Below are positions 25,732 to 34,135 of a DNA stretch of 64,000 bases, piece after piece. Source of the stretch: Enterocloster bolteae (GTDB lineage Bacteria; Bacillota; Clostridia; Lachnospirales; Lachnospiraceae). The stretch is from positions 3,596,001 to 3,660,000 of the forward strand of contig NZ_CP022464.2 of the NCBI RefSeq assembly GCF_002234575.2, given 5' to 3'. Made by a program: the position numbers and the translations under genes. The notes beneath the pieces are model-generated. The model ran no database searches, was not told the DNA's origin, and worked only from the letters and a program-made list of their open reading frames with translations. The first letter of the stretch is position 1; every line of letters begins with the position of its first letter.

Positions 25732-26526
25732 CTATTCCTTTCCTTTCTCAATCTCAATCAGTTCCTTGAGCTTGGCTGCCAGTTCCTCCGGAGTACCGGA
25801 AAGCATCTGGGCTCTCCTGGTACTCTCAGGCTGAAATGAATCCGTCACCATTGTGGGAGATCCCGGAAGTCCAATCTCATCCGCCGCCATCTTAAGGTCT
25901 GCATTGGTATATACCTCCAAGGGCTTGTTTTTGGCAGCCCTCTTGGAACGCAGGGTCGCCAGACGCGGTTCATTGCTTCCGAAGCACACGCTCACCAGCG
26001 CGGGCAGGGCCGCCTTAATCTTCCACTCCATACCCTGGTACTTTTTCACAGCCGTGATACAGTCCTTGTCATCCTCATCATATGAGAGTCCCTGTATTTC
26101 AGCCACATGGGGGATGCCCATGTATTCCGCCACCATGGCTCCCACCTGTCCGGTGGCGCCGTCAGCAGACAATGCGCCGCTTAAAATCAGGTCGAATTTC
26201 CCGTATTTCTCAATGCTTCTTGCCAGCACCTTGGCTGTGGCAATGGTATCTCCTCCGGCAAGGCACCGGTCTGTGATGAGACAGCTCTCATCACAGCCCA
26301 GGGCCATAGCGTCCCTTAATGCTTTCTCCGCGTCAGTGGGGCCCATGGTGAACACGGCCACCTTACCGCCGGTCTGCTCCTTTAAGACCATGGCGGCCTC
26401 TATGGCGTTCAGGTCCGCAGGATTGATCATGCCTTCTGAACTGGAACGGATCAGGGCATGGGTTTCTGGGTCAACGGAAACATCGTTGGAAACAGGAACC
26501 TGTTTTATAAGAACCGCTATATCCAT
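25732..26526 (-). CDS. etfB: electron transfer flavoprotein beta subunit
   Basis: 264 residues, full length. The nucleotide-binding signature is clear (AGGDTIATAKVLARSIEKYG, then LILSGALSADGATGQVG). Forms the ETF heterodimer with the adjacent etfA product in the cytoplasm. It lies 23 bp after the FAD oxidoreductase gene. Confidence 0.94.
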   Translation of the reverse strand: MDIAVLIKQVPVSNDVSVDPETHALIRSSSEGMINPADLNAIEAAMVLKEQTGGKVAVFTMGPTDAEKALRDAMALGCDESCLITDRCLAGGDTIATAKVLARSIEKYGKFDLILSGALSADGATGQVGAMVAEYMGIPHVAEIQGLSYDEDDKDCITAVKKYQGMEWKIKAALPALVSVCFGSNEPRLATLRSKRAAKNKPLEVYTNADLKMAADEIGLPGSPTMVTDSFQPESTRRAQMLSGTPEELAAKLKELIEIEKGKE

Positions 26527-26549
26527 ATTTTCTCCTCTCCGCCGCTTTC

Positions 26550-27710
26550 TTATTTTAACAGACGCTCAAACGCCCAGTCTTCCAATAATGGTGTCTTTTC
26601 TCCGCGCATAATGAATTTTGCAAGGTCTCTGCTGGCGGCAGGTGCCTCGATAACGCCGTTCCCGCCGTAACCGGTTGCCAGGATATAGCCCTCCACCGGT
26701 GTCTCTCCCAGAATCGGAAGGAAATCCTTTGGCTCCGCACGGTATGAAAGCCAGGATGATACCAGTCCGCTGTCCACGATTCCCGGTACCCTGCACTCTA
26801 ACTGATCTAACAGGAAGTCAATGAAGTAATCATCGGTTCCGCCTGTGGCCGGAAGTTTGTCCGGATCCCACTGGCCTGCGTGCATAGGATTGCTTAAATC
26901 CATGGAAAGATGGGACTTGCAGATAAAGATGTTGTCTCCTGCGCGCAGGGCGTAGAAGGCCGGGTATTTAAGCACAGGGAAGGTATAGCCTAATTTCTTG
27001 CCTGGAGGGCATAAGAAGAAGGCTTCTGCCTTTGTATGCCAGATCGGCACGTCCATGCCTACCATCTCGCCGGTAAATTTGCTCCATGGGCCGGTACAGT
27101 CCACAACATAGTCAAATTCATAATCCTGTCCGTCGTCTGTCTTAAGGCCTTTTATTTTATTGCCCTCTTTCAGAACTTCCGTCACCTTTACACCGGTCTT
27201 GATAACGCCGCCGTTTTTCTGCATCTTCTTTGCATAGGTGTTGGAGATCATGGTTCCGTCAAAGTATCCGTCATCCTGTGTGTAGCCTGCGCCCAGTATA
27301 TTGTCTGTGGAGATGTCAGGAAGGATTTCCTTGATTCTGTCCTTGTCCGTTATGTACTCGCCTGTATAACCGGCTGCCTTTGCCAGGGCGATGCCTGTCT
27401 TAATGGTGGCCTCTACCTTCTCATCTGTTGCGACCACCAGAGTACCTGTTTTATCAAATCCGGCGGAACCCTTTTCCTCTGCTTCCATCTTTAAATATGA
27501 CTCAAAGCCATACAGCCTTACGTCCCAATATCTGTTTCTTAAGGAATCGTCAAAGAGACATACGGTTCCAGCGGACTTTGCTGTGGAAGCTCCGCCGATG
27601 GTATCCTTCTCAAACACAATAACCTCTGCATTGTCATAAAGACTCAGATGATATCCGAGACATGTTCCGGAAATACCTCCGCCAATAATACCAATTCTTT
27701 TCTTTTCCAT
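26550..27710 (-). CDS. FAD-dependent amine/amino-acid oxidoreductase (DAO family)
   Basis: 386 residues. The N-terminal dinucleotide-binding motif IGIIGGGISGTCLGYHLS opens a DAO fold, and ATGYGGNGVIEAPAASRDLA closes it, as in glycine oxidase, sarcosine and dimethylglycine dehydrogenases. Next to etfB/etfA it is more likely a dehydrogenase passing electrons to ETF than an oxidase using oxygen. Placed directly after an N-carbamoyl-type amidohydrolase, the substrate could be an amino acid such as glycine, sarcosine or another released from a ureido compound. This link is inferred. Confidence 0.8.
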   Translation of the reverse strand: MEKKRIGIIGGGISGTCLGYHLSLYDNAEVIVFEKDTIGGASTAKSAGTVCLFDDSLRNRYWDVRLYGFESYLKMEAEEKGSAGFDKTGTLVVATDEKVEATIKTGIALAKAAGYTGEYITDKDRIKEILPDISTDNILGAGYTQDDGYFDGTMISNTYAKKMQKNGGVIKTGVKVTEVLKEGNKIKGLKTDDGQDYEFDYVVDCTGPWSKFTGEMVGMDVPIWHTKAEAFFLCPPGKKLGYTFPVLKYPAFYALRAGDNIFICKSHLSMDLSNPMHAGQWDPDKLPATGGTDDYFIDFLLDQLECRVPGIVDSGLVSSWLSYRAEPKDFLPILGETPVEGYILATGYGGNGVIEAPAASRDLAKFIMRGEKTPLLEDWAFERLLK

Positions 27711-27752
27711 AACTTTACCTGCCTTTCACATTTTTATTTTTTATCACAAGTT

Positions 27753-28988
27753 TTATATATCATCTACACGAAGGACTGTTTCCAGCAGCACCCTGCACCC
27801 CTGTCCGATATCCCGTCCCTCTGTAAATTCATATCTGGAATGGCTGATTCCCCCCACGCTTGGCACAAATATCATGCCTGTGGGAAAGACCGTTGTCATG
27901 AGCAGCGAATCGTGGAAGGCCCCGCTTGGGACTTTCGTGTAAGGAATATCCAGTTCTTTAACAGAGGCTTCAATGGCATCCTTCACCCATTCGGTCATGG
28001 GCGCCGGCTCATGGTAGGAGAACCGGTTAAAGCTGTATTCTTCCCCCATCGCCTCACAGATTTCCCCAAGGCACTCTCTCAGCTTCTGTTCTATGGTTTC
28101 CATCACTTTCTCATCCTGGTCGCGTATCTCCAGGTGGAAGAACGCCTCTCCCGGAATCACATTCACTGAGTTGGGCACCACCTTCATGGTTCCCACGGTT
28201 GCCACTGTAAACGGATTACCGTAAGCAGCTACGATTTCCGGAACCCGGGCCACGAATCTGGCCGCAGCCACCAGCGCGTCCTTTCTGTCCTCCATCACCG
28301 TGCTCCCGGCATGGTTGGCCTCTCCCGTAATCTTGATTTCAAACCGGCTCACTCCTGCAATGGATGTCACCACACCTACGGGAATCTGCTTCTTGTGAAG
28401 GGACGCCCCCTGTTCCACATGCAGTTCCAGGAAACAGTGCACCGAGTCTTTGGACCGTCTGGCATTGCCCAGGTCAGCCACCTTTAATCCGCAGGCCTTA
28501 AGCACATCCCCTCTGGCCTGTCCGTACATATCCTGGTCCTCCTCGCTGACATGAAGGTCCTGTCCGCACATGGCTCCGCTTCCCAACATTCCGCTTCCGA
28601 ACCGGAAGCCCTCCTCATCCGTGAATACCACAATCTCCAGCGGATGGCGCAGCTTTCTGCCGCTCTCAATCAGTGTCTGGCAGACCTCCAGGCCGGCTAC
28701 GCAGCCCAGCGCCCCGTCATACCTTCCGCCGTCCGGCACCGTGTCCAGATGGGAGCCTGTCATGATGGCAGGCAGTGTTTTATCCTCTCCCTCCAGTCTG
28801 GCAATCAGGTTTCCGGCAGCATCCATCTCAGGTTCTATTCCCAGCTTCCGGAAATAGTCCATGAAGATCTCCCGTCCCTTCCTGTCCTCCGGCGAATATG
28901 CCATGCGGGTGAATGTTCCGTCTTCCTGGGCTCCGCATTGGTACAGCTCTTCCAGCCGTCCGAGAACCCTGTCTAAATTGATATCCAT
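27753..28988 (-). CDS. M20 N-carbamoyl amino-acid/ureido hydrolase, variant copy
   Basis: 411 residues of the AllC/HyuC/beta-ureidopropionase group. Metal ligands are in GSHLDTVPDGGRYDGA, FTDEEGFRFG and the C-terminal GGISHSRYEF; the dimer lid holds EANHAGST. The catalytic-loop motif reads SGAFHDSLLM where the second copy (30986-32227) and the family norm read SGAGHDA, so specificity probably differs. It heads the FAD-dehydrogenase/ETF operon and not the all operon proper. Likely releases CO2 and ammonia from an N-carbamoyl amino acid. Confidence 0.8.
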   Translation of the reverse strand: MDINLDRVLGRLEELYQCGAQEDGTFTRMAYSPEDRKGREIFMDYFRKLGIEPEMDAAGNLIARLEGEDKTLPAIMTGSHLDTVPDGGRYDGALGCVAGLEVCQTLIESGRKLRHPLEIVVFTDEEGFRFGSGMLGSGAMCGQDLHVSEEDQDMYGQARGDVLKACGLKVADLGNARRSKDSVHCFLELHVEQGASLHKKQIPVGVVTSIAGVSRFEIKITGEANHAGSTVMEDRKDALVAAARFVARVPEIVAAYGNPFTVATVGTMKVVPNSVNVIPGEAFFHLEIRDQDEKVMETIEQKLRECLGEICEAMGEEYSFNRFSYHEPAPMTEWVKDAIEASVKELDIPYTKVPSGAFHDSLLMTTVFPTGMIFVPSVGGISHSRYEFTEGRDIGQGCRVLLETVLRVDDI

Positions 28989-29054
28989 TTAACCCCTCCT
29001 CGCTTCTATTCGTTGTCAATCTTGCACACACCGTTTATTTCTTTCCTGAACTTC

Positions 29055-29080
29055 TTATCTATATTGCACATTATAGATAA
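29055..29080 (-). promoter_or_regulatory. palindromic operator over the -10 of the hydrolase-ETF operon
   Basis: TTATCTATA (29055-29063) and TATAGATAA (29072-29080) are perfect 9-bp arms with an 8-nt gap. The minus-strand -10 candidate TATAAT (29075-29070) lies within it. No good -35 at 17 nt is seen, so an activator may be needed. The PucR-type regulator encoded next door is a plausible ligand. Confidence 0.65.
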
Positions 29081-29119
29081 TATTTTAACAGATTGCATCG
29101 GAGCAAACTGATAAAAATG

Positions 29120-29156
29120 GAGAGATAATTTATCTAGTCTGGATAAACTATCTCTC
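29120..29156 (-). terminator. terminator of pucR-type gene
   Basis: Arms 29120-29134 (GAGAGATAATTTATC) and 29142-29156 (GATAAACTATCTCTC) pair over 14 of 15 positions with a 7-nt loop. The minus transcript then reads CATTTTTATC. It lies 47 bp past the regulator stop. Confidence 0.65.
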
Positions 29157-29202
29157 TATGGTATATTATAGGCTGAATTCTCACAGCCACAAACCCCTGC
29201 TG

Positions 29203-30873
29203 CTATATAAAATCCTTGTTGTAATTCTCTATCATCTTATACACTACCAGCCCAATCCGCACCGCCAGCACCTCGTTGGCATTGTCAAAATCAATCCCGG
29301 TCAGCTTCTCTATTTTTTCAATGCGGTAAACCGCTGTCTTATAGTGAACATAAAGATCCTGGGCCGTCTTGGAAAGGTTCAGATTCCGGTCCAGATACGC
29401 CCTCAGGGTCGTAATCAGATCATCCCTCTGGGGTTTCTTATAGTTATAAAGCTTCTGAAGCCCTTCCGGCACATACTCCAACAGCATGGAAGGGTCGCTT
29501 AACTGGCACAGCAGCTTAAATATGCCCAGGTCCGCAAACAGCATAACCTGGGGGCCTCCGTCCTCCGGCGTCTCTCCCGCCACATCCACGAACATGAACG
29601 CCTCGTTGGCTTCTTTAAAGCTCTCCGGAAGATTGATGATGCCGTCCACCACTCTGCCTGCTCCCGCTTTGATTTTAAGATACTTGTTATATCTGGCCAC
29701 GTCCGCCTGAACCTGTTCCGCTATCTTTTTGATGCTTTTGCGGTATTCCTCCTGGGTCTGTTCCCTTTCCACCTCCTGTATCACCACGATTTTATCGAGA
29801 TCGTTATGTATTTTGGCTTTGGATATACGGCTTCGGATTAAATCGCTTAAGACATCAATATCTTTTACCTTTGCCTTAAAGTCTCCCCTGGCCATGCTTT
29901 CATTTGTCATGCCGAATACAATCACACGGTAGCTGCCGTTGATGTCGACCCCCAGCAGGCTGGTATTCTTCTGGAGTTCTCCCATGGAATGGATTTTTCC
30001 ATTGAGAATATTGTGTATAATATCATTCTGGAACTTCTTCTCCAGCTCCGTAACCGCGTACTGTCTGGAAAACTCAAAGCGCAGGGCCGTAATGGCGCTC
30101 TCTGCAGCTATGCAGTCCATGGTCCCAAAGGGCTGGTTTAACTCTGTCACCACCAGGTATATCTTCTCCCGGAAACTCATCTTCACCTGGATCAGGCACT
30201 GGGGGACCTCTCCCTTCTGCCTCATATAGGTGTAATTGGAATAAGTGCCCGGATCAAACGGCACCGCGTCCCTGCTGACGGCGAACTCCCTTGGCGCCTG
30301 GTCCGTAGCCGCCAGGCAGGTCAGGTTCTGGTTGTATACGGCTACCGGGTTGCGGATCAGCTTGGAGAGCACATCCAGTATCTCATCCACACCTTTTCCT
30401 GTGGAATCAGGAGCTATGGCAAGGGCTGCGAAATTGTCGTGGGTTGTCTTAAAATACTTAAGCCTGGTAACCTCCTCGTTAAAAAGCCGTTCCATGATCA
30501 GACTCATGACATCCCGGAAGGAAACCTCGAACGGCACCTCCAGAACCGGAATGTTATGTTCCTGGGCAAACGCGAACAGCAGTTCAATCTTGGTGTCCGC
30601 ATTCTCCACCTTCCTGCCCCGCTTTAACACAAGGGCACTGACACTCTTTCTGCTCAGCTCGTTAATATACGTGCGGAATTCATCTACCGTACAGGATCTG
30701 AAAGCGTACAGACCTGTCAGAAGTACCTCCCCGCCGTCAATAAACTTTACGATGTCCGGCGCCTCAATGATTGTCACACCCTTAATTTCCTTGTCCAGTC
30801 CCCTGTCGCCTGCAAGTACCTTGATATCCTTCATTTCCTCTGCCAAAAGAAGTTCTCTTACTGTTAATCCCAT
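29203..30873 (-). CDS. PucR-family transcriptional regulator
   Basis: 556 residues from ATG at 30873 (GAGG 5 nt upstream). The frame is open to GTG at 30909, but that start lies only about 10 nt after a TATAAT box, so the shorter form is preferred. The PucR N-terminal domain covers about 1-150 (MGLTVRELLLAEEMKDIKVL), a GGDEF-like middle domain follows, and the C-terminal helix-turn-helix (DRNLNLSKTAQDLYVHYKTA) is at about 495-545. PucR proteins govern purine and allantoin use in Gram-positives. It sits between the two M20 hydrolase genes and is probably the local regulator. Effector unknown. Confidence 0.88.
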   Translation of the reverse strand: MGLTVRELLLAEEMKDIKVLAGDRGLDKEIKGVTIIEAPDIVKFIDGGEVLLTGLYAFRSCTVDEFRTYINELSRKSVSALVLKRGRKVENADTKIELLFAFAQEHNIPVLEVPFEVSFRDVMSLIMERLFNEEVTRLKYFKTTHDNFAALAIAPDSTGKGVDEILDVLSKLIRNPVAVYNQNLTCLAATDQAPREFAVSRDAVPFDPGTYSNYTYMRQKGEVPQCLIQVKMSFREKIYLVVTELNQPFGTMDCIAAESAITALRFEFSRQYAVTELEKKFQNDIIHNILNGKIHSMGELQKNTSLLGVDINGSYRVIVFGMTNESMARGDFKAKVKDIDVLSDLIRSRISKAKIHNDLDKIVVIQEVEREQTQEEYRKSIKKIAEQVQADVARYNKYLKIKAGAGRVVDGIINLPESFKEANEAFMFVDVAGETPEDGGPQVMLFADLGIFKLLCQLSDPSMLLEYVPEGLQKLYNYKKPQRDDLITTLRAYLDRNLNLSKTAQDLYVHYKTAVYRIEKIEKLTGIDFDNANEVLAVRIGLVVYKMIENYNKDFI

Positions 30874-30918
30874 CTTTTTCCTCACCGCCATCATTTGTCC
30901 TGCCAACACTACCTCCTA

Positions 30919-30968
30919 ATTATAGCACAAACAGACACAGACGTATAATAAAATATCACGTCTGTGTC
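30919..30968 (-). promoter_or_regulatory. -10 box and inverted repeat upstream of pucR-type gene
   Basis: Minus-strand TATAAT at 30924-30919. Upstream, GACACAGACG (30934-30943) and CGTCTGTGTC (30959-30968) are perfect arms 15 nt apart, covering the -35 zone. It may be an operator for autoregulation, or the hairpin terminator of the allC operon, which ends at 30986; the following U-tract is poor. Confidence 0.6.
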
Positions 30969-30985
30969 CTTTTGCTATTTATATG

Positions 30986-32227
30986 CTATTTCATGACCTT
31001 TTCTTTTGCCAGCTTCTCCATAACCACTGCCGCTTTGGCCAGGTCGCTGTACTTGGTGAACTCAACCGGGCAATGGCTCCGTCCGTCCTTGCTCGGCACA
31101 AACAGCATGACTGTGGGAAGTACCTGGCCGATTTCCAGGGCATCATGGCCTGCGCCGCTTAACATCCTCTTGCAGCTGTAGCCCCGCTCCCCGCATTCTT
31201 TCTCCATGATATCCAGCATTTCCCCTGAAAGCTCCACAGGAGTTATGGTCAGTTTGTTCTCCATGTCAAAACTGCCGCCATACTCACCAACCGCCCGTTC
31301 AAGAGCCTTTCTGATCCTGTTTGTAATATCATTTATATTGTCGTTATTTCTGGAGCGGATATCCACTGTGAACTCCGCTGTATCCGCCACAATGTTCATC
31401 CCGCCCGGTATGGTGTTCACATATCCCACCGTAGCAACGGTTCCGTCCGCTTTTTCCCTGGCCCAGTCAGCAATTCTTGAGATAACCTTTGCCGCCGCGT
31501 CCACCGGGTCCATCCTCATATCCATGGGTGTGGTTCCTGCATGGTCGGCCCTTCCGTGCACCGTCACCATGTAGCGCTGAATGCCTACGATACAGTCTAC
31601 CAGTCCAAGCTCTGTGCCTTCCGTATCCAGGACCGGTCCCTGCTCGATATGCGCCTCCAGGAAGCAGCCGATTTTTCCGTCTTCCCAGACAGCTTCTTTG
31701 ATCCGCTCCGGATCCATGCCGTATTCCTTCATGGCCTCATAGATGGATATACCGTCTTTGTCACGGAATTTCTTCATATAGTCCACATCCCTGTGGCCAA
31801 GGATGGCTCCCGAACCAAAATAGCCGGTTCCAAACCGTGTTCCCTCTTCGTCACAGAATCCAACCACCACGAAATCTCTCTTAGGCCTGATTCCTTCTTC
31901 TAAAAGGAGACGTGCCACTTCAATGGCGCAGATGACGCCTGCTATCCCATCATAGTCTCCGCCGTTATATACAGAATCATAGTGGGAGCCCATCATGACA
32001 CAGGGTAATTCGGAGTCCTCACCCTTTAATACCCCAATCACATTGCCGGCAGCGTCTTCCCTCACATCAAGTCCGCTCTCCGTCATCAGCTCCTTTAAAT
32101 ACTCTACGGCCTTCCTGGCCTCTTTTGTGAACGGCAGCCTGGTGCAGCCGTTTCCCGGTGTTGCCGTAAACTGTTTTAAATGCTCCAAATCCCTGGCAAT
32201 CCTGCCTGTAATCTCCTCAATCACCAT
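30986..32227 (-). CDS. allC: allantoate amidohydrolase
   Basis: 413 residues, M20 family. Metal-site segments are GSHYDSVYNGGDYDG, FCDEEGTRFG, HIEQGP and the C-terminal SHCPVEFT. The loop motif is SGAGHDALEI, the family norm. It hydrolyses allantoate to ureidoglycine, CO2 and ammonia. It ends the operon that carries allE, allD, the fdrA fusion and carbamate kinase, which makes it the better AllC candidate of the two M20 enzymes. Start has GAGGG 5-9 nt upstream. Confidence 0.88.
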   Translation of the reverse strand: MVIEEITGRIARDLEHLKQFTATPGNGCTRLPFTKEARKAVEYLKELMTESGLDVREDAAGNVIGVLKGEDSELPCVMMGSHYDSVYNGGDYDGIAGVICAIEVARLLLEEGIRPKRDFVVVGFCDEEGTRFGTGYFGSGAILGHRDVDYMKKFRDKDGISIYEAMKEYGMDPERIKEAVWEDGKIGCFLEAHIEQGPVLDTEGTELGLVDCIVGIQRYMVTVHGRADHAGTTPMDMRMDPVDAAAKVISRIADWAREKADGTVATVGYVNTIPGGMNIVADTAEFTVDIRSRNNDNINDITNRIRKALERAVGEYGGSFDMENKLTITPVELSGEMLDIMEKECGERGYSCKRMLSGAGHDALEIGQVLPTVMLFVPSKDGRSHCPVEFTKYSDLAKAAVVMEKLAKEKVMK

Positions 32228-32274
32228 TAGTAAACCCTCTCTATTCTTTTTTAGAAACCAACTTGGGTTTCCTC

Positions 32275-32472
32275 TTATTTCTTTCTGTCTAATACATATA
32301 CCTTAAACGGCGAGTACAGCATAGCCGCCACCAGCAGGATAAATCCCAACAGGCATGCCCCGTCTCCCTGCATCTTAAGTCCTGTCAGTATCAGGGCAAA
32401 GGCCGCCAGGATGGCTGCAAAGGCCACTGTGAGCCTGCCCCCTTTTGTCTTGAAAAATTTCTCTGTCTCCAT
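32275..32472 (-). CDS. 65-residue two-helix membrane protein
   Basis: A small protein with two hydrophobic stretches (about 13-30 and 36-56) between charged ends (METEKFFKTKGG, VYVLDRKK). It lies 35 bp after the LctP-type permease and has an AGGAGG site 5 nt upstream of its ATG. I do not recognise a family. Its size and position suggest an accessory subunit of the permease; this is inference. Confidence 0.6.
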   Translation of the reverse strand: METEKFFKTKGGRLTVAFAAILAAFALILTGLKMQGDGACLLGFILLVAAMLYSPFKVYVLDRKK

Positions 32473-32507
32473 ATGTCATCCTCCTCTGCCCCGGCACTGC
32501 CTGCGCG

Positions 32508-34121
32508 TTATGAAACAGCCACTGATAAAAATACGATAATACCGATTGCCAGCGTCATAATGGTCGTGAAGGGTATGATTCTCTTTAGCACCTGTCCCTC
32601 GCTTCCCAGGATTCCCGCTGTGGTAGTCCCCAGGATGATATTGCTGGGGCTGATGGCGCTTCCGATAGAGCCTCCCGCTGTCTGGGCTCCCAGGATTGGC
32701 GCCTGGTTCAGATGAAGCAGATTGGCTGTGGTTACCTGAAACTCTCCAAAGAGTATATTAGATGACATATTGCTTCCGGTCATGAACGATCCCACCATTC
32801 CCACCAGAGGCGCCAATATGACATAAGTCTTACCAAGTACCCTTGCTATTCCGTCCGCCAGCACACTGGTCTGCCCTGTTCCGCCCATGATTTTGGACAT
32901 AATGACCAGACCGATGATAGCGATTCCCGACGGCATGGACATGGTTACGGAACGGACAAACACACGCTTTACGCCTCCCGGACGAATCCATCCGTGCCTG
33001 CCGAAATACACCAGCCCTGCAATGGATGACAGAAACAGGAACATACTGGCATGGGTAAAGGGCCGCAACGGCGAAAACAGTTCCGTAGCCTGGTTGACGA
33101 ATCCATACCCCGTGGAAGTCTCTGGAAAGGAAAATCCAATGGACACCTGGTTCAGGAAACGATTTACCGGAGGCACCACTAACACCACCATGGTAACCAC
33201 CGTCAGCAGGATATAAGGCACAAATGCCTGTACCAGCGTCATGCCGTCCGGCGTCTCCTCCGATGTGCCTGACGCGGCACCACGGTCCATAATCCGGCTG
33301 TCCTCCACACTCCACTCCTGTCTGTACATCTTCATTCTGCCTATCAGTATCAGGGCCACCAGGGAGAGACAGGCCGGAAGGAAGCAGGCTATGGTTGTAT
33401 TGACCCGGGTCAGAAGCAGTTCTCCCCCTCCCTGAATCAGGGACAGGATAAGGAGGGCCGGAAGTCCCTTCCTCACAGCCTTTCCTTTTCCGTAGAACCA
33501 GCATATCACCAGACCAATCACCACATTCCACATCCAGATGAACACACCTGCCCAAAAGGCAGCCGCCAGATAGTCAGGCGTACCGGGCACAAGTCCGGTG
33601 GACATGGCCAGGGCATCCCAGGCAGCTGCCAGGGTACCGAAGGTATTGCCCCATGCCTGCCCTAATAAAGGTATGATGACCGCGAATACGGGAACTACTC
33701 CAATGCCCATGAGCAGGGGAGCTCCCACTGCCACCGGTACACCAAATCCTGTAATTCCCTGGAGAAAGCTCTCCAGTATCCATCCCAGGGCCAGCACCAT
33801 CAAAAGTTCATTGGGCAAAAGCTTTCTCATCCCGTTGCGGATTACAAGAAAGGCCCGGGCTTCATCCGCCACCTGGTACAGAAGAATCGCAGTCCATACA
33901 ATCAGCAGGATAATAAGAGCGCTCCATATTCCTTTTGCACTTTCCGCTGCCAGCAACCTGATATCAGCTTTATAGAATACAATGCCGGTAATAATCGTAA
34001 TGGCCAGCCCCACGGGGGCTGCTTCCGTAGCCCCCCACTGGAACTTAATCATTAACAGCAGCAGGACAATGATTGGCAGACATGCCATTATCCACATAAA
34101 CAGATTTGTTGGTACGTTCAT
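32508..34121 (-). CDS. LctP-family (L-lactate permease-like) transporter
   Basis: 537 residues with about 12-14 helices. Family marks include GFGVPVAVGAPLLMGIG and the C-terminal SNMSSNILFGEFQ and GSIGSAISPSNIILG. Known members carry lactate or glycolate with protons. No lactate dehydrogenase or lutABC genes lie here. The gene sits 14 bp after carbamate kinase in the all operon. Oxamate, the expected carbon end product of the pathway, is a close analogue of lactate and pyruvate, so oxamate export (or oxalurate/glyoxylate handling) is a sensible guess. Confidence 0.85.
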   Translation of the reverse strand: MNVPTNLFMWIMACLPIIVLLLLMIKFQWGATEAAPVGLAITIITGIVFYKADIRLLAAESAKGIWSALIILLIVWTAILLYQVADEARAFLVIRNGMRKLLPNELLMVLALGWILESFLQGITGFGVPVAVGAPLLMGIGVVPVFAVIIPLLGQAWGNTFGTLAAAWDALAMSTGLVPGTPDYLAAAFWAGVFIWMWNVVIGLVICWFYGKGKAVRKGLPALLILSLIQGGGELLLTRVNTTIACFLPACLSLVALILIGRMKMYRQEWSVEDSRIMDRGAASGTSEETPDGMTLVQAFVPYILLTVVTMVVLVVPPVNRFLNQVSIGFSFPETSTGYGFVNQATELFSPLRPFTHASMFLFLSSIAGLVYFGRHGWIRPGGVKRVFVRSVTMSMPSGIAIIGLVIMSKIMGGTGQTSVLADGIARVLGKTYVILAPLVGMVGSFMTGSNMSSNILFGEFQVTTANLLHLNQAPILGAQTAGGSIGSAISPSNIILGTTTAGILGSEGQVLKRIIPFTTIMTLAIGIIVFLSVAVS

Positions 34122-34135
34122 ATTTTATCTCCCGA

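Noticed and set aside
24748..27710. Electron-bifurcating ETF complex
   Set aside because: EtfA has no ferredoxin extension and no acyl-CoA dehydrogenase or CarC-type partner is present; the DAO-family flavoprotein fits ordinary electron transfer better.
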